Position numbers and translations under genes: made by a program. From NCBI RefSeq assembly GCF_000385135.1, contig NZ_ARQM01000005.1:21340-85339 (forward strand): a stretch of DNA of 64,000 bases, given 5' to 3'. This document shows positions 32,789 to 41,758 of this stretch, piece after piece. Positions within the stretch are counted from its first letter, which is position 1, and each line of letters opens with the position of its first letter. The notes beneath the pieces were generated by a model that was not told the DNA's origin, did no database searches, and was given only the letters and a program-made list of their open reading frames with translations. Source of the DNA: Promicromonospora sukumoe 327MFSha3.1. GTDB lineage: Bacteria > Actinomycetota > Actinomycetes > Actinomycetales > Cellulomonadaceae.

Positions 32789-34117
32789 CTACTGCCCCAG
32801 CTGGTTCTGCAGGTCGGCCTGTGTCTGGTCCAGGGCCTCCTGGACCGGCGTGCCGTTCTCGTAGATCTCGTTCAGCGTGACCGTGCGGAACGTGTCGTCG
32901 ACGGTGGGCCAGTTGGGGTCGCTGAACGACTCGAAGTGCCCGATGCCGTCCTTGACCTCGTTCAGCACGTCGAACAGGTTGGTCTGGAAGTACTTGTTGA
33001 ACTTGTTGTCCGGGTTCTTGGTGACTTCCTCGTCCTCCCAGACGGCCATGTTCACCGGGTCGAAGCCCAGCACCTCCCAGACGGCGACGTTGGCCTCGGG
33101 GGACAGCTTGGCGAACGCGAGCCACTGCGCGGCGAGGTCCTTGTTCGGCGAGACGGCCGGGACCGCGGCCCCGGTGCCGCCACCACCGATGGTCTGCACC
33201 TCGGCGCCCTCGACGACGGGCGCGGGCGCGATCGCGACCTTGCCCTCCAGGTCAGGCATGTAGTCCACGAACCGGGAGGTGTACCACGCCGGGTAGACGA
33301 TCGCGGCGTAGTCGCCGTCGTTGATCGCGCCGTACGCCTCCTCGGAGTCGGGGCTGCCGCCGGGGATCGTGGAGACGGCGCCGGCGTCCTGCATGTCCTT
33401 CATCATCGAGAGGGCCTCGACGACCTCGGGGCTGTTGACCTGCACGGTGCCGTCGGCGTCGATGTACTGCCCGCCGAGCTGCGCGGTGATCAGCGGCTCG
33501 AGGAACATGACGCTGGTGCTGGCGACGCCGAACGCCTTGCCGGTCTCCTCGTGGTACTTGACCCCGGCCTCCTGGAAGTCGTCCCAGGTCTTGATGGTCG
33601 TGTAGTCGATGCCGGCGCCCTCGAGCGCCTCCGTGTTGTAGAACGTGGTGAACGCGCCGACGTGTGTCGGGAACCCGTAGATCTTCCCGTCCTTGCTGTA
33701 CAGGTCGAGGCGGGCCTGGACCACGTCGTCCTTGTACGGGGCCGCGGCCTCCGTCAGATCGAGCAGGGGTGGGTTGCCGCCCTTGACGAAGTTGGCGAAC
33801 TTGTTGACCTCGATGTCGACGACGTCGGGCAGGCCCTCACCGGAGTTCACCGCGAGCTGCAGCTTGTTGTGCATGTCGTCGTAGGGGTAGACGGTGACCT
33901 CGAGCTGGATCTCCTGGTCGGGGTTGGCCTCGTTCCACCGCTCGGCCATCTCCTCGTAGTACGTGGCGTGCACGTCGGCGAACGTCCACATGTTCAGCGT
34001 CGTGGAGCCGTCGGCGTTCTTCACGGGTGCCTCGGGCTGGCTCCCGCCGCACGCGGCGAGCGCGGTCACCGCGAGTGCGGCGGTCAGCATGGACACCGTC
34101 GTCCGTAGCCTGGTCAT
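32789..34117 (-). CDS. ABC transporter substrate-binding lipoprotein (arabino-oligosaccharide-like)
   Basis: The 442-residue lipoprotein has a lipobox (LAAC, Cys at residue 23). Family-1 binding-protein features include LNMWTFADVHATYYEEMAERWNEANPD, the hinge segment YGFPTHVGAFTTFYNTEALEGAGIDY and a typical lysine-rich C-terminal half. Permease genes lie upstream on the same strand 29 bases away, and GH51 downstream, which points to arabinose-containing oligosaccharides (inference). Having the permeases first in the operon is less common than binding protein first. Confidence 0.9.
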   Translation of the reverse strand: MTRLRTTVSMLTAALAVTALAACGGSQPEAPVKNADGSTTLNMWTFADVHATYYEEMAERWNEANPDQEIQLEVTVYPYDDMHNKLQLAVNSGEGLPDVVDIEVNKFANFVKGGNPPLLDLTEAAAPYKDDVVQARLDLYSKDGKIYGFPTHVGAFTTFYNTEALEGAGIDYTTIKTWDDFQEAGVKYHEETGKAFGVASTSVMFLEPLITAQLGGQYIDADGTVQVNSPEVVEALSMMKDMQDAGAVSTIPGGSPDSEEAYGAINDGDYAAIVYPAWYTSRFVDYMPDLEGKVAIAPAPVVEGAEVQTIGGGGTGAAVPAVSPNKDLAAQWLAFAKLSPEANVAVWEVLGFDPVNMAVWEDEEVTKNPDNKFNKYFQTNLFDVLNEVKDGIGHFESFSDPNWPTVDDTFRTVTLNEIYENGTPVQEALDQTQADLQNQLGQ

Positions 34118-34145
34118 GTTTGTCTCCGTTCGATCTGAGGTGCGG

Positions 34146-35039
34146 TCAGCCCTTGACCGCGCCCGCGGTGATTCCTTCGATGAAGAAGCGCTGGAAGGCG
34201 AGAAAGAGGATGAGGACGGGGATCAGCGAGAAGAACGCCCCGATGATGAGCAGCTCGTAGTTGTTGCCGTAGGGCGTCAGGAGCGTGTTCAGGCCGATGG
34301 GCAGCGTGAACTTCTCCGGGCTGCGCAGCACCAGCAGCGGCCAGAGGAAGTTGTTCCAGCAGAGCATCCCGTTGAGGATCGCCATGGCGGCCATGGCCGG
34401 CTTGGTGATCGGCAGGACCAGCCGGAAGAAGATGCCGAACTCGCTCACGCCGTCCACGCGCCCGGCTTCGAGGATCTCCTTCGGTATGCCCAGGAAGTAC
34501 TGGCGGAAGAAGAAGATCGTCACCGCCGAGGCCAGGAAGGGGAGGGCGATCACCAGGTACGTGTCCGCGAGCCCCATGTCGTTCACCTGGACGTACAGGG
34601 GGAGCATGAGCATCTCGAACGGGACGGTCATGACCAGGAGCACCATGATGAACCACAGCGTCTTGGTCCGGAACTCGTACATCGCGAACCCGTAGGCCAC
34701 GAAGGCGCTCACCAGAAGGGTCCCGGCGACCTGCCCGACCGTCAGCAGGAGGGTGTTGGCGAACCAGCGGAAGTACGGCCCGGAGTCCGTGAACAGCAGC
34801 ACGTAGTTGTCCAGGCTCAGCGTGCCGAGGTCGACGTCGAACGTCATGCCGCGCCGGATCACCTCGTTCCCGTCCTGGAACGTGCCCACGAGGATGGCCA
34901 GCAGCGGCACGAGGGAGATCAGCGCCATGACGACGAGGAGGACCGACTGGATCCACGCCGCGGCAGAGGGTCCGCGGCGGCGTCGGGCGGCGGTGGCAGG
35001 AGCGGTCTTCACCCGGTCCTGTTCCTGGAGAACGGCCAT
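34146..35039 (-). CDS. ABC transporter permease (MalG-like)
   Basis: The 297-residue permease has six predicted helices and the EAA loop IPKEILEAGRVDGVSEFGIFFRLVLPI. The end QRFFIEGITAGAVKG is typical of the subfamily. Its start overlaps the stop of the partner permease (ATGA). The N-terminal 28 residues are basic and cytoplasmic. Confidence 0.9.
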   Translation of the reverse strand: MAVLQEQDRVKTAPATAARRRRGPSAAAWIQSVLLVVMALISLVPLLAILVGTFQDGNEVIRRGMTFDVDLGTLSLDNYVLLFTDSGPYFRWFANTLLLTVGQVAGTLLVSAFVAYGFAMYEFRTKTLWFIMVLLVMTVPFEMLMLPLYVQVNDMGLADTYLVIALPFLASAVTIFFFRQYFLGIPKEILEAGRVDGVSEFGIFFRLVLPITKPAMAAMAILNGMLCWNNFLWPLLVLRSPEKFTLPIGLNTLLTPYGNNYELLIIGAFFSLIPVLILFLAFQRFFIEGITAGAVKG

Positions 35040-35935
35040 CACGCGGCCTCCTTCCTGAAGGTGCCGCTGGCGACGAGGTACGAGATGTTGATCGCCATCA
35101 CGATGACGAGCAGCACCACGCCGACGGCGGAGGCGAAGCCCAGGTCGTTCTCCTCGATGCCCTTGCGGTAGAGGTATCCGACGACCGTGAGGCCCTGGTT
35201 GTTGGGCGAGTTGTTGCCGGCGTAGAGCATGAAGCTCTCGAGGAACATCGCCAGGCCGCCGTAGACGCTGATCGTGACGACGTAGACGATGGTCGGCCGC
35301 AGGTTCGGGATGGTGATGTGGAGGAACTGGCGGAACCGGCTCGCCCCGTCGATGGAGGCCGCCTCGTAGTACTCCGTCGGGATCGCCTGCATGCCGGCCA
35401 GGAAATACATCATGTTCACGCCGGTCCACCGCCACAGGGCGATGGCCAGCAGGGCCACCAGCCCCGTGACGTCACCGCGCAGCCAGCGCACCGGGCCGAA
35501 GCCGAAGAACTCCGCGACCTGGTTCATGATCGCGGTGTCCGACTCCGCGAAGATGAGCCGGAACACGATGCCGGCGACCACCACGGAGGTCAGCGCGGGG
35601 ACGAACATCGAGGCCTTGAAGAACCCCTTGATCCGGGCGCTGCCGATGTTCGAGTTGATCAGCGCCGCGAGCGCCAGCGGGATCGGGATGAGCAGCACGA
35701 GGGTGAGGACCATGTAGCGCAGGCTGTTGAACAGGGCCTGCCAGAAGATGCGGTCCTGCCAGAGCCGCTCGTAGTTGTCGAGCCCGATGAACGTCGCCTG
35801 GCCGTAGAGCACCTCCTGGGTGCTCATCACGAACGAGCGGCCCAGAGGGACGACCCAGAACACGGCGAGGGTCACGAGGAACGGGAGGATGAAGAAGTAG
35901 GGCGCAAGCCTCTTCGAGTACAGGAGCTGTTTCAC
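35039..35935 (-). CDS. ABC transporter permease (MalF-like)
   Basis: The 298-residue permease begins at GTG, with AAGGAGG about twelve bases upstream. Helices and the EAA loop IPTEYYEAASIDGASRFRQFLHITIP are present. It is the first gene of the permease-permease-binding-protein-GH51 unit and is divergent from the LacI-family gene at 36014 across only 78 bases, in which I see no clear palindrome. Confidence 0.9.
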   Translation of the reverse strand: MKQLLYSKRLAPYFFILPFLVTLAVFWVVPLGRSFVMSTQEVLYGQATFIGLDNYERLWQDRIFWQALFNSLRYMVLTLVLLIPIPLALAALINSNIGSARIKGFFKASMFVPALTSVVVAGIVFRLIFAESDTAIMNQVAEFFGFGPVRWLRGDVTGLVALLAIALWRWTGVNMMYFLAGMQAIPTEYYEAASIDGASRFRQFLHITIPNLRPTIVYVVTISVYGGLAMFLESFMLYAGNNSPNNQGLTVVGYLYRKGIEENDLGFASAVGVVLLVIVMAINISYLVASGTFRKEAA

Positions 35936-36013
35936 GGCGGTTCGGATCCTCCTTGATCAGAGCCACGGGGTGACGCCGGCGCGGTCTGACGAGGCCGTCG
36001 ATCGCGGGGTGTC

Positions 36014-37060
36014 ATGATGGTCGGCGTGGTGAAGATGAGCGATGTGGCACACGAAGCAGGCGTCTCGACGATGACCGTCTCGAATGTCGTCAACGGGCGG
36101 CCGGGAGCTAGTGAGGACACCCGTGCTCGTGTGCTCGACGCGGTGGCTCGGCTCGGCTACCGGATGAACGCCACCGCGCGGCAGCTGCGCGTGGGCCGCA
36201 GCGGTGCCATCGGGCTGCTGGTACCGCACCTGGACGGGCCGTACTACGCGCACCTCGCGGCGCGGCTCGACACGCTGGCGCACGCCCGGGGGTACCACGT
36301 CATCATCGAGCGGACCGGCGCCAGCAGGGAGGGGGAGCTCGACGCCATCTCGCCCGAGCGGGTGCGGCCCTACGAGGGCGTGGTGTTCAGCCCGGTGCAG
36401 ATCGACACCGCGGACGTGCGGGCGGCCGGGATCGAGGTCCCGGTGGTCCTGCTCGGCGAGCGGCGGCTGGCCGGCGCGTTCGACCACGTGATGATGGACA
36501 ACGTCGGCGGCGCGGAGCTCGCGGTCTCGCACCTGCTGGAGCACGGCGCGCGACGCGTCGCCCTGATCGGCGGCCGCCCGGACAGCGGCGTCGACAGCAT
36601 GGCGACGCTGCGTAGCCGCGGTTACCGCAGCGCGCACGCCAAGGCCGGCGTCCCGGTCGACGAGGACCTCGTCGTGGACGCCGCCTCGTTCACCACGAGG
36701 GACGGCTACGAGGCCGTCATGCGGCTCCATCGTGCCGGCGTCCCGTTCGACGGCGCCTTCGCCCTGACCGACGCGGTCGCCATGGGCGCGCTGCGTGCGC
36801 TGGCCGACCTCGGCCTGCGGGTGCCGCAGGACGTCCAGGTGGTCGGCTTCGACAACGACGCCGAGGGGGAGTACCTCATCCCGCGGCTGACCACCATGGA
36901 CCCCGACAACGACTCGATGGCCGAGCGCATCATGGAGCTGCTCCTGCGGCGCGTGGAGGCGGGGGAGACGGGCGAGGCGGCTTCCGGCGACGTGGTCGAG
37001 GCCGTCATGTCGGCCCGGATCGTCGTGCGCGAGTCGACCCGCGCGCACACGTCTGGTTAG
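36014..37060 (+). CDS. LacI-family repressor, probably of the GH51/importer operon
   Basis: The 348-residue regulator has an HTH KMSDVAHEAGVSTMTVSNVVNGRPGASEDTRARV (about residues 7-41) and a sugar-binding-protein-like domain (IGLLVPHLDGPYYAHLAARLD; GGRPDSGVDSMATLRSRGYRSAH; VPQDVQVVGFDNDAEGEYLIPRLTT). The start is uncertain: ATG 36014, 36017 or 36035 are possible and none has a strong ribosome site. Being divergent from the importer operon makes that its likely target. The TTTATCGATAAA-type sites in this locus are candidate operators (inference). Confidence 0.87.
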   Translation: MMVGVVKMSDVAHEAGVSTMTVSNVVNGRPGASEDTRARVLDAVARLGYRMNATARQLRVGRSGAIGLLVPHLDGPYYAHLAARLDTLAHARGYHVIIERTGASREGELDAISPERVRPYEGVVFSPVQIDTADVRAAGIEVPVVLLGERRLAGAFDHVMMDNVGGAELAVSHLLEHGARRVALIGGRPDSGVDSMATLRSRGYRSAHAKAGVPVDEDLVVDAASFTTRDGYEAVMRLHRAGVPFDGAFALTDAVAMGALRALADLGLRVPQDVQVVGFDNDAEGEYLIPRLTTMDPDNDSMAERIMELLLRRVEAGETGEAASGDVVEAVMSARIVVRESTRAHTSG

Positions 37061-37110
37061 TCGATCGGTCACTGGTTCTCTTCCTCGAGCAGCCGGCCAC
37101 CCCGCTGATA

Positions 37111-37122
37111 TTTATCGATAAA
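37111..37122. promoter_or_regulatory. Orphan operator TTTATCGATAAA
   Basis: A perfect 12-base palindrome in the 137-base gap between two convergent LacI-family genes, followed by GTAGGGGGG and an ATG at 37133 that leads into no recognisable gene. It matches the operator style at 29423 and 38363. Confidence 0.55.
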
Positions 37123-37197
37123 GTAGGGGGGATGGCGTCAGGTGTCAACGGCGCCCTCGAGGTTTCGCCCGCCGTGCGCGTCCGGCGTCGGCCTGCC

Positions 37198-38241
37198 CTA
37201 CCGGCGTCGGGCCGGTGGTGCGGTCGTGTCGCGGACGGTGAGGCTGGTGGCGAGCTGGACGTGACGTGACGCGGGCTGGACGCCGTCCGCCATGGCCAGC
37301 AGCGTCTCGACGGCCATCCGGCCCATGCCGGCCAGCGGCTGGTGCACCGAGGTGAGCGGCGGCGACGTCCAGCCCGCCTGCGGCGTGTCGTCGAAGCCCA
37401 CGACGCTGAGCCGGCCGGGTACCGGGACGCCCAGCTCGCGGGCCGCGGCGAGCGTGCCCACGGCGATCTCGTCGTCGCCCGTCACGATCGCGGTCGGTGG
37501 TTCGGGCAGCGCGAGCAGCGCGCGGCCGTGCACCAGGCCCGTGTCGATCGAGAACGAGTCGCTGCGTACCAGCTCCTGCTCCAGGTCGATGCCCGCGGAG
37601 TCCAGGGCTGCCCGGTAGCCGTGGAGACGTTCCCGGGCGGCGGCCGACGCGGCCGGCCCGCCGATCCACCCGATGCGGCGGTGCCCGAGATCCAGCAGGT
37701 GCTCGGTGGCGGTGCGCCCGCCCGCCCAGTTGGAGGATCCGACGCTGACGGTCCTGGGGTCGTCCACGTCGACGGGGTCGATCATCACGAACGGCATGCG
37801 GACCTCCTTCGCCGCCTGGAGCACGGCGTTGGGCGCCGCGAGCGTGATGCCGACGATGCCGGCCACCCCGGACTCCTTCTGCTCGGCCACCCAGGCGCGG
37901 GCGGCGGCCCGGGTGGCGCGCACCGCGCGGTCGGGCGCCGCGCGCACCAGGAGGTTGGCACGGGCGCTCGTCGCCGCGGCGAGGATGCCGTCCAGGACGT
38001 TCGCGACGTAGGGCGAGGCCAGCGCGTCGAACACCGCGGCGATCGTGCGCGCGGGTGGGGGCTCCCACTGGGTGGTCGGCCGGTAGCCGAGGGCGGCGAC
38101 GGCCTCCAGCACCCGCTCACGGGTGCTCCGCGCGATGTCGTGGCGCCCGTTGAGCGCCTTGGACGCGGTGCTCGTGGAGACGCCGGCGTGTCGCGCGACG
38201 TCGGCGAGCGTCGCTCGCTCCTTCGATGACCGACCAGCCAT
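37198..38241 (-). CDS. LacI-family repressor of the 38420-41689 importer
   Basis: The 347-residue protein has an HTH ATLADVARHAGVSTSTASKALNGRHDIARSTRERV (about residues 9-43). Its effector domain includes GIVGITLAAPNAVLQAAKEVRMPFVMIDPVDVDDPRTVSVGSSNWAGG and VPGRLSVVGFDDTPQAGWTSPPLTSVHQP. The start follows GAAAGGAAA. CGAAA-CTA-TTTCG occurs just before its own start and, in extended form, before the divergent binding-protein gene, so it likely represses both. It resembles the repressor at 43572 in its DP-G-SVGS-NW-GG block, so the two are related paralogues. Confidence 0.9.
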   Translation of the reverse strand: MAGRSSKERATLADVARHAGVSTSTASKALNGRHDIARSTRERVLEAVAALGYRPTTQWEPPPARTIAAVFDALASPYVANVLDGILAAATSARANLLVRAAPDRAVRATRAAARAWVAEQKESGVAGIVGITLAAPNAVLQAAKEVRMPFVMIDPVDVDDPRTVSVGSSNWAGGRTATEHLLDLGHRRIGWIGGPAASAAARERLHGYRAALDSAGIDLEQELVRSDSFSIDTGLVHGRALLALPEPPTAIVTGDDEIAVGTLAAARELGVPVPGRLSVVGFDDTPQAGWTSPPLTSVHQPLAGMGRMAVETLLAMADGVQPASRHVQLATSLTVRDTTAPPARRR

Positions 38242-38255
38242 GGGTTTCCTTTCGT

Positions 38256-38268
38256 CGAAACTATTTCG
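38256..38268. promoter_or_regulatory. CGAAACTATTTCG operator before the lacI gene
   Basis: A 13-base palindrome (5-base arms, CTA centre) 14 bases upstream of the repressor start. It shares its core with the longer site at 38375. Confidence 0.7.
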
Positions 38269-38326
38269 GAGGCTACTGATCGCCTGGGGCGACGTCAATC
38301 CTGATAATCCCGTCGCTCGAAGCCCG

Positions 38327-38356
38327 TTGACGCTCTGGGCAGGGCCCCGCTACAGT
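38327..38356 (+). promoter_or_regulatory. Promoter of the binding-protein operon
   Basis: TTGACG at 38327-38332 and TACAGT at 38351-38356 are spaced by 18 bases. The expected start point falls on the operators at 38363-38395. Confidence 0.65.
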
Positions 38357-38362
38357 CCCTGC

Positions 38363-38374
38363 TTGATCGATAAA
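38363..38374. promoter_or_regulatory. ATCGATAAA operator, importer copy
   Basis: TTGATCGATAAA, one base different from the perfect palindrome at 37111, abuts the next operator directly and lies at the predicted transcription start. Confidence 0.6.
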
Positions 38375-38395
38375 GTTGCGAAACTATTTCGCAAC
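38375..38395. promoter_or_regulatory. LacI operator with 9-base arms
   Basis: Perfect arms GTTGCGAAA and TTTCGCAAC flank CTA. The core CGAAA-CTA-TTTCG is identical to the site before the divergent repressor gene. Confidence 0.8.
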
Positions 38396-38419
38396 CTCTC
38401 AACGAGGAGGGACAGGGTG

Positions 38420-39739
38420 ATGAGGCTTCTTACCAAGGCGTGGACGGTCGGCGTCGCGCTCGTGACGGCCGGTGCGCTCACCGCGTGCTCGGGTGCGGGC
38501 GGGACCACGGCGAGCGCCGGCGGCGGCAGCGCCGACCAGCCGGTGAAGCTGACGGTGTGGAGCTGGGACGGCACGGTCGAGCTCGCGGTCCCGGGCTTCG
38601 AGAAGGCCAACCCCGGCATCGAGGTCGAGGTCGTGAACGCCGGCTCGTCGTCCGACGAGTACCAGGCGCTCGACAACGCGATCCAGGCCGGGTCGGGTGT
38701 GCCGGACCTGGTGATGTTCGAGTACTTCGCGGTCCCGTACTTCGCCGTCCCCGGCAAGCTCGCCGACCTCGGCCCGCTGGGCGCGACCGAGCTGGCGGAC
38801 GACTACGTCCCGTCGGCCTGGAACAACGTCGTCATGGGCGACGGCGTCTACGCCCTGCCCTCGGACTTCGGCCCGGCCGTCATGTTCTGGAACGAGGCGA
38901 CCTTCGCCGAGGCGGGGATCGACGAGGCGCCGACGACCTGGGACGAGTACTACGAGGACGCCAAGAAGATCCGGGCCCTGGGCGACGACTACTACATCAC
39001 GCAGGACACCAACGACCTCTTCTTCCTGCTCTCGCTGATCTGGCAGGCCGGCGGCCGCCCGTTCGAGGTCGACGGCACCACGGTGCACATCGACTTCTCC
39101 GCCCCGGAGACCCGGAAGGCGGTCGCGTTCTGGCAGAAGATGATCGACGAGGACCTGGTCAACACGAAGATCAGCGCCTGGTCGGACGACTGGAACCGCG
39201 CCCTGAACGACGGCACGCTCGCCTCCCAGAACATGGGCGGCTGGCTCACCTCGACGCTCCCGGAGCGTGCGCCGGACGCCGCCGGCGACTTCCGGGTCGC
39301 CCTCATGCCCCAGTGGGACGAGGGCGAGAAGGTCGGCGCCGAGAACGGCGGCTCGTCCTTCGGGATCCCGGAGGCCGCGGCCAACAAGGAGGCGGCGTAC
39401 AAGTTCCTCGAGTACTTCACGCACGGCGAGGGCCTGCAGCCGCGCGTCGACGCCGGTGCGTTCGTGCCGAACAGGTCGGTGCTGGACAGCCCGGAGTTCC
39501 AGGACGTCGAGAACCCCTACTTCGGTGACCAGAAGACCGGCCAGGTGCTCGCGGAGGCCTCGAACATCGCCGCCGTCGGCTGGCAGTACCCGCCGTTCTT
39601 CGAGTGGGCGCGCAGCACCTACGGCGACATCGCCACGCCCTTCTACACCTCGGGCAAGGGCTCGCTCGCCGAGGTCCTGCAGACGTGGGAGCAGCGCTCG
39701 GTCGAGTACGGCAACGAGCAGGGGTTCCAGGTCGACTGA
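38420..39739 (+). CDS. ABC transporter substrate-binding lipoprotein (CUT1)
   Basis: The 439-residue lipoprotein has a lipobox ending LTAC (Cys22). LTVWSWDGTVELAVPGFEKANPGIEVEVV and VYALPSDFGPAVMFWNEATFAEAGIDEAPTTWDEYYEDA mark the CUT1 binding-protein family. AGGAGG precedes it; GTG 38417 or ATG 38420 may be the start. It is the first gene of an operon with two permeases and probably the GH39 gene, so xylo- or branched oligosaccharides are likely ligands (inference). It is under the dual operators just upstream. Confidence 0.9.
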   Translation: MRLLTKAWTVGVALVTAGALTACSGAGGTTASAGGGSADQPVKLTVWSWDGTVELAVPGFEKANPGIEVEVVNAGSSSDEYQALDNAIQAGSGVPDLVMFEYFAVPYFAVPGKLADLGPLGATELADDYVPSAWNNVVMGDGVYALPSDFGPAVMFWNEATFAEAGIDEAPTTWDEYYEDAKKIRALGDDYYITQDTNDLFFLLSLIWQAGGRPFEVDGTTVHIDFSAPETRKAVAFWQKMIDEDLVNTKISAWSDDWNRALNDGTLASQNMGGWLTSTLPERAPDAAGDFRVALMPQWDEGEKVGAENGGSSFGIPEAAANKEAAYKFLEYFTHGEGLQPRVDAGAFVPNRSVLDSPEFQDVENPYFGDQKTGQVLAEASNIAAVGWQYPPFFEWARSTYGDIATPFYTSGKGSLAEVLQTWEQRSVEYGNEQGFQVD

Positions 39740-39822
39740 CCGCCTCCCGGCGGCGTTTCGCGGGACAGCCCGAGCGCGAGACGCCGCCGGCGACCTGACC
39801 GACAGACCAGAAAGGACCAGTC

Positions 39823-40773
39823 ATGAGCGCGACGGAGCGCATGACACGCCCCGCGGCGGCGAGCGTGCCCCTGCCCGGCGGGGCGCCGCAGCAGTACCGG
39901 CGACGACGCACGCGACAGATCGGCTGGGCGTTCGTGGCGCCCTTCGGCATCCTGTTCGCCCTGGTGTTCATCGTGCCGATCACCTACGCCGCCTACCTCA
40001 GCCTCTTCCAGGACCGGATGGTGGGCGGACCCTCGTTCGTGGGCCTGGCCAACTACACCAAGCTGTTCGGCGACGCGCAGTTCTGGGACGGCGTCTCCCG
40101 GGTCGTCTCGTTCACGCTCGTCCAGGTGCCGATCATGCTCGTGCTGGCCCTGGTGCTGGCGCTCGCGATGGACTCGATGCGGCTGCGCGGCATGCGGTTC
40201 ATGCGGGTGGCCATCTTCCTGCCCTACGCGGTGCCGGCCATCGTATCCACCTTGATGTGGGGTTTCATGCTCGGCGTCCGCTACGGGCTCTTCGGGAGCA
40301 TCAACGGCTGGCTCGGCACCGACCTCGACCCGTTCCGGCCGAGCACCACGCTGATCTCGATCGGGATCATGGTCACCTGGGCCTTCACCGGGTACAACAT
40401 GCTGATCTTCGACAGCGTGCTGAAGGCCGTCCCGCAGGAGCTGTACGAGGCGGCCGCGATCGACGGCGCGGGGGAGCTCCGGGTGATCCGGGCGATCAAG
40501 CTGCCCGCGCTGCGCGGCTCCCTCGTCATCACCGTCATCTTCTCGATCATCGGCACGTTCCAGATCTTCAACGAGCCGCAGATCCTCCCGTCGATGGTGG
40601 CCAACAGCGGGATCACCACCTACTACACGCCCAACCTGTACGCGTTCAACCTCGCGTTCACGGGCTCGCAGCAGGGCTACGCGGCCGCACTCGCCCTCGT
40701 CATGGCCGCGTTCACCATCGCCATCGCGTACGCGGTCCAGATCCGGGGCATGCGCGATGCCCTCGACCAGTAG
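39823..40773 (+). CDS. ABC transporter permease (MalF-like)
   Basis: The 316-residue permease has a basic N-terminus, six helices and the EAA loop VPQELYEAAAIDGAGELRVIRAIKLPAL. AGAAAGGA precedes the ATG. It lies 83 bases after the binding-protein gene and 16 bases before its partner permease. Confidence 0.9.
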   Translation: MSATERMTRPAAASVPLPGGAPQQYRRRRTRQIGWAFVAPFGILFALVFIVPITYAAYLSLFQDRMVGGPSFVGLANYTKLFGDAQFWDGVSRVVSFTLVQVPIMLVLALVLALAMDSMRLRGMRFMRVAIFLPYAVPAIVSTLMWGFMLGVRYGLFGSINGWLGTDLDPFRPSTTLISIGIMVTWAFTGYNMLIFDSVLKAVPQELYEAAAIDGAGELRVIRAIKLPALRGSLVITVIFSIIGTFQIFNEPQILPSMVANSGITTYYTPNLYAFNLAFTGSQQGYAAALALVMAAFTIAIAYAVQIRGMRDALDQ

Positions 40774-40789
40774 CAGCCGGAGACCTCTC

Positions 40790-41689
40790 ATGACGACCAC
40801 CACCGCCGGTGTCGTGCGCCGCGGGCGCCTGCACACCCTCGCCAACCCCCGCAAGAGCGGCACGCTGACCTTTCTGACGGGGCTGTTCACCCTCTACTGC
40901 CTGGTGCCGCTGATCTGGCTCACCATCAACTCCACCAAGTCCCAGGCAGACTTCGTCTCCAGCTTCGGCTTCTCCTTCGGCCAGCGGTTCGCGCTGTTCG
41001 ACAACATCGTCGAGGTCTTCACCTACGACGGCGGCATCTTCACGCGCTGGCTGCTCAACACGGTGCTGTACGTGGTCGTCGGGGCGGTCGTCTCGACGTT
41101 CCTCGCCGCGCTGGGCGGCTACGCGCTCGCCAAGCTGGAGTTCACCGGCAAGCGGGTCTTCCTGTTCGTGGTGCTCGGCGCCATCTCGGTCCCGGGCATC
41201 GCCCTGGCCATCCCGCAGTTCCTGCTGTTCGCGCAGCTGGGCCTGACGAACACGCCGTGGGCGGTGCTGATCCCGTCGTTCCTCAACCCGTTCGGGCTGT
41301 ACCTCATGTGGGTGTTCGCCGCGGAGGCCGTCCCCACCGGGCTGCTGGAGGCGGCGAAGATCGACGGCGCGGGGGAGTTCCGCACCTTCTGGCAGATCGC
41401 GCTGCCGATGCTCGTCCCGGCCACCGTGACCGTGCTGCTGTTCTCGTTCGTGTCGATCTGGAACAACTACTTCCTGCCGCTGATCATGCTCAAGGACCCC
41501 GACTGGTACCCGCTGACCGTCGGCATCAACCAGTGGAACAAGCTGGCCTCCACGGCCGGCAACGGCGAGCTGCTCCAGAACCTCGTCGTCACGTCGTCGC
41601 TGCTGACGATCATCCCGCTGATCATCGCGTTCATCTCGCTGCAGCGGTTCTGGCAGTCCGGCCTGAGCCTCGGCGCCGTCAAGGGCTGA
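40790..41689 (+). CDS. ABC transporter permease (MalG-like)
   Basis: The 299-residue permease has the EAA loop VPTGLLEAAKIDGAGEFRTFWQIALPM and the C-terminal QRFWQSGLSLGAVKG. GGAG precedes the ATG. It completes a binding-protein/permease set that lacks its own ATPase gene. Confidence 0.9.
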   Translation: MTTTTAGVVRRGRLHTLANPRKSGTLTFLTGLFTLYCLVPLIWLTINSTKSQADFVSSFGFSFGQRFALFDNIVEVFTYDGGIFTRWLLNTVLYVVVGAVVSTFLAALGGYALAKLEFTGKRVFLFVVLGAISVPGIALAIPQFLLFAQLGLTNTPWAVLIPSFLNPFGLYLMWVFAAEAVPTGLLEAAKIDGAGEFRTFWQIALPMLVPATVTVLLFSFVSIWNNYFLPLIMLKDPDWYPLTVGINQWNKLASTAGNGELLQNLVVTSSLLTIIPLIIAFISLQRFWQSGLSLGAVKG

Positions 41690-41703
41690 CGCCGTCCGCG
41701 GCG

Positions 41704-41735
41704 CGCCCGAACCCCACGTCGCCCGAACCCCATGT
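41704..41735 (+). repeat. Tandem duplication of a 16-bp unit
   Basis: CGCCCGAACCCCACGT is followed immediately by CGCCCGAACCCCATGT (one difference) in the short gap before the GH39 gene. Confidence 0.8.
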
Positions 41736-41758
41736 AGAGAAGAAGACAGAGGAGAACC

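Noticed and set aside
37133..37270. Open frame starting after the orphan operator
   Set aside because: It overlaps the lacI-family gene antisense and shows no family features; kept only as a hint of a lost gene.
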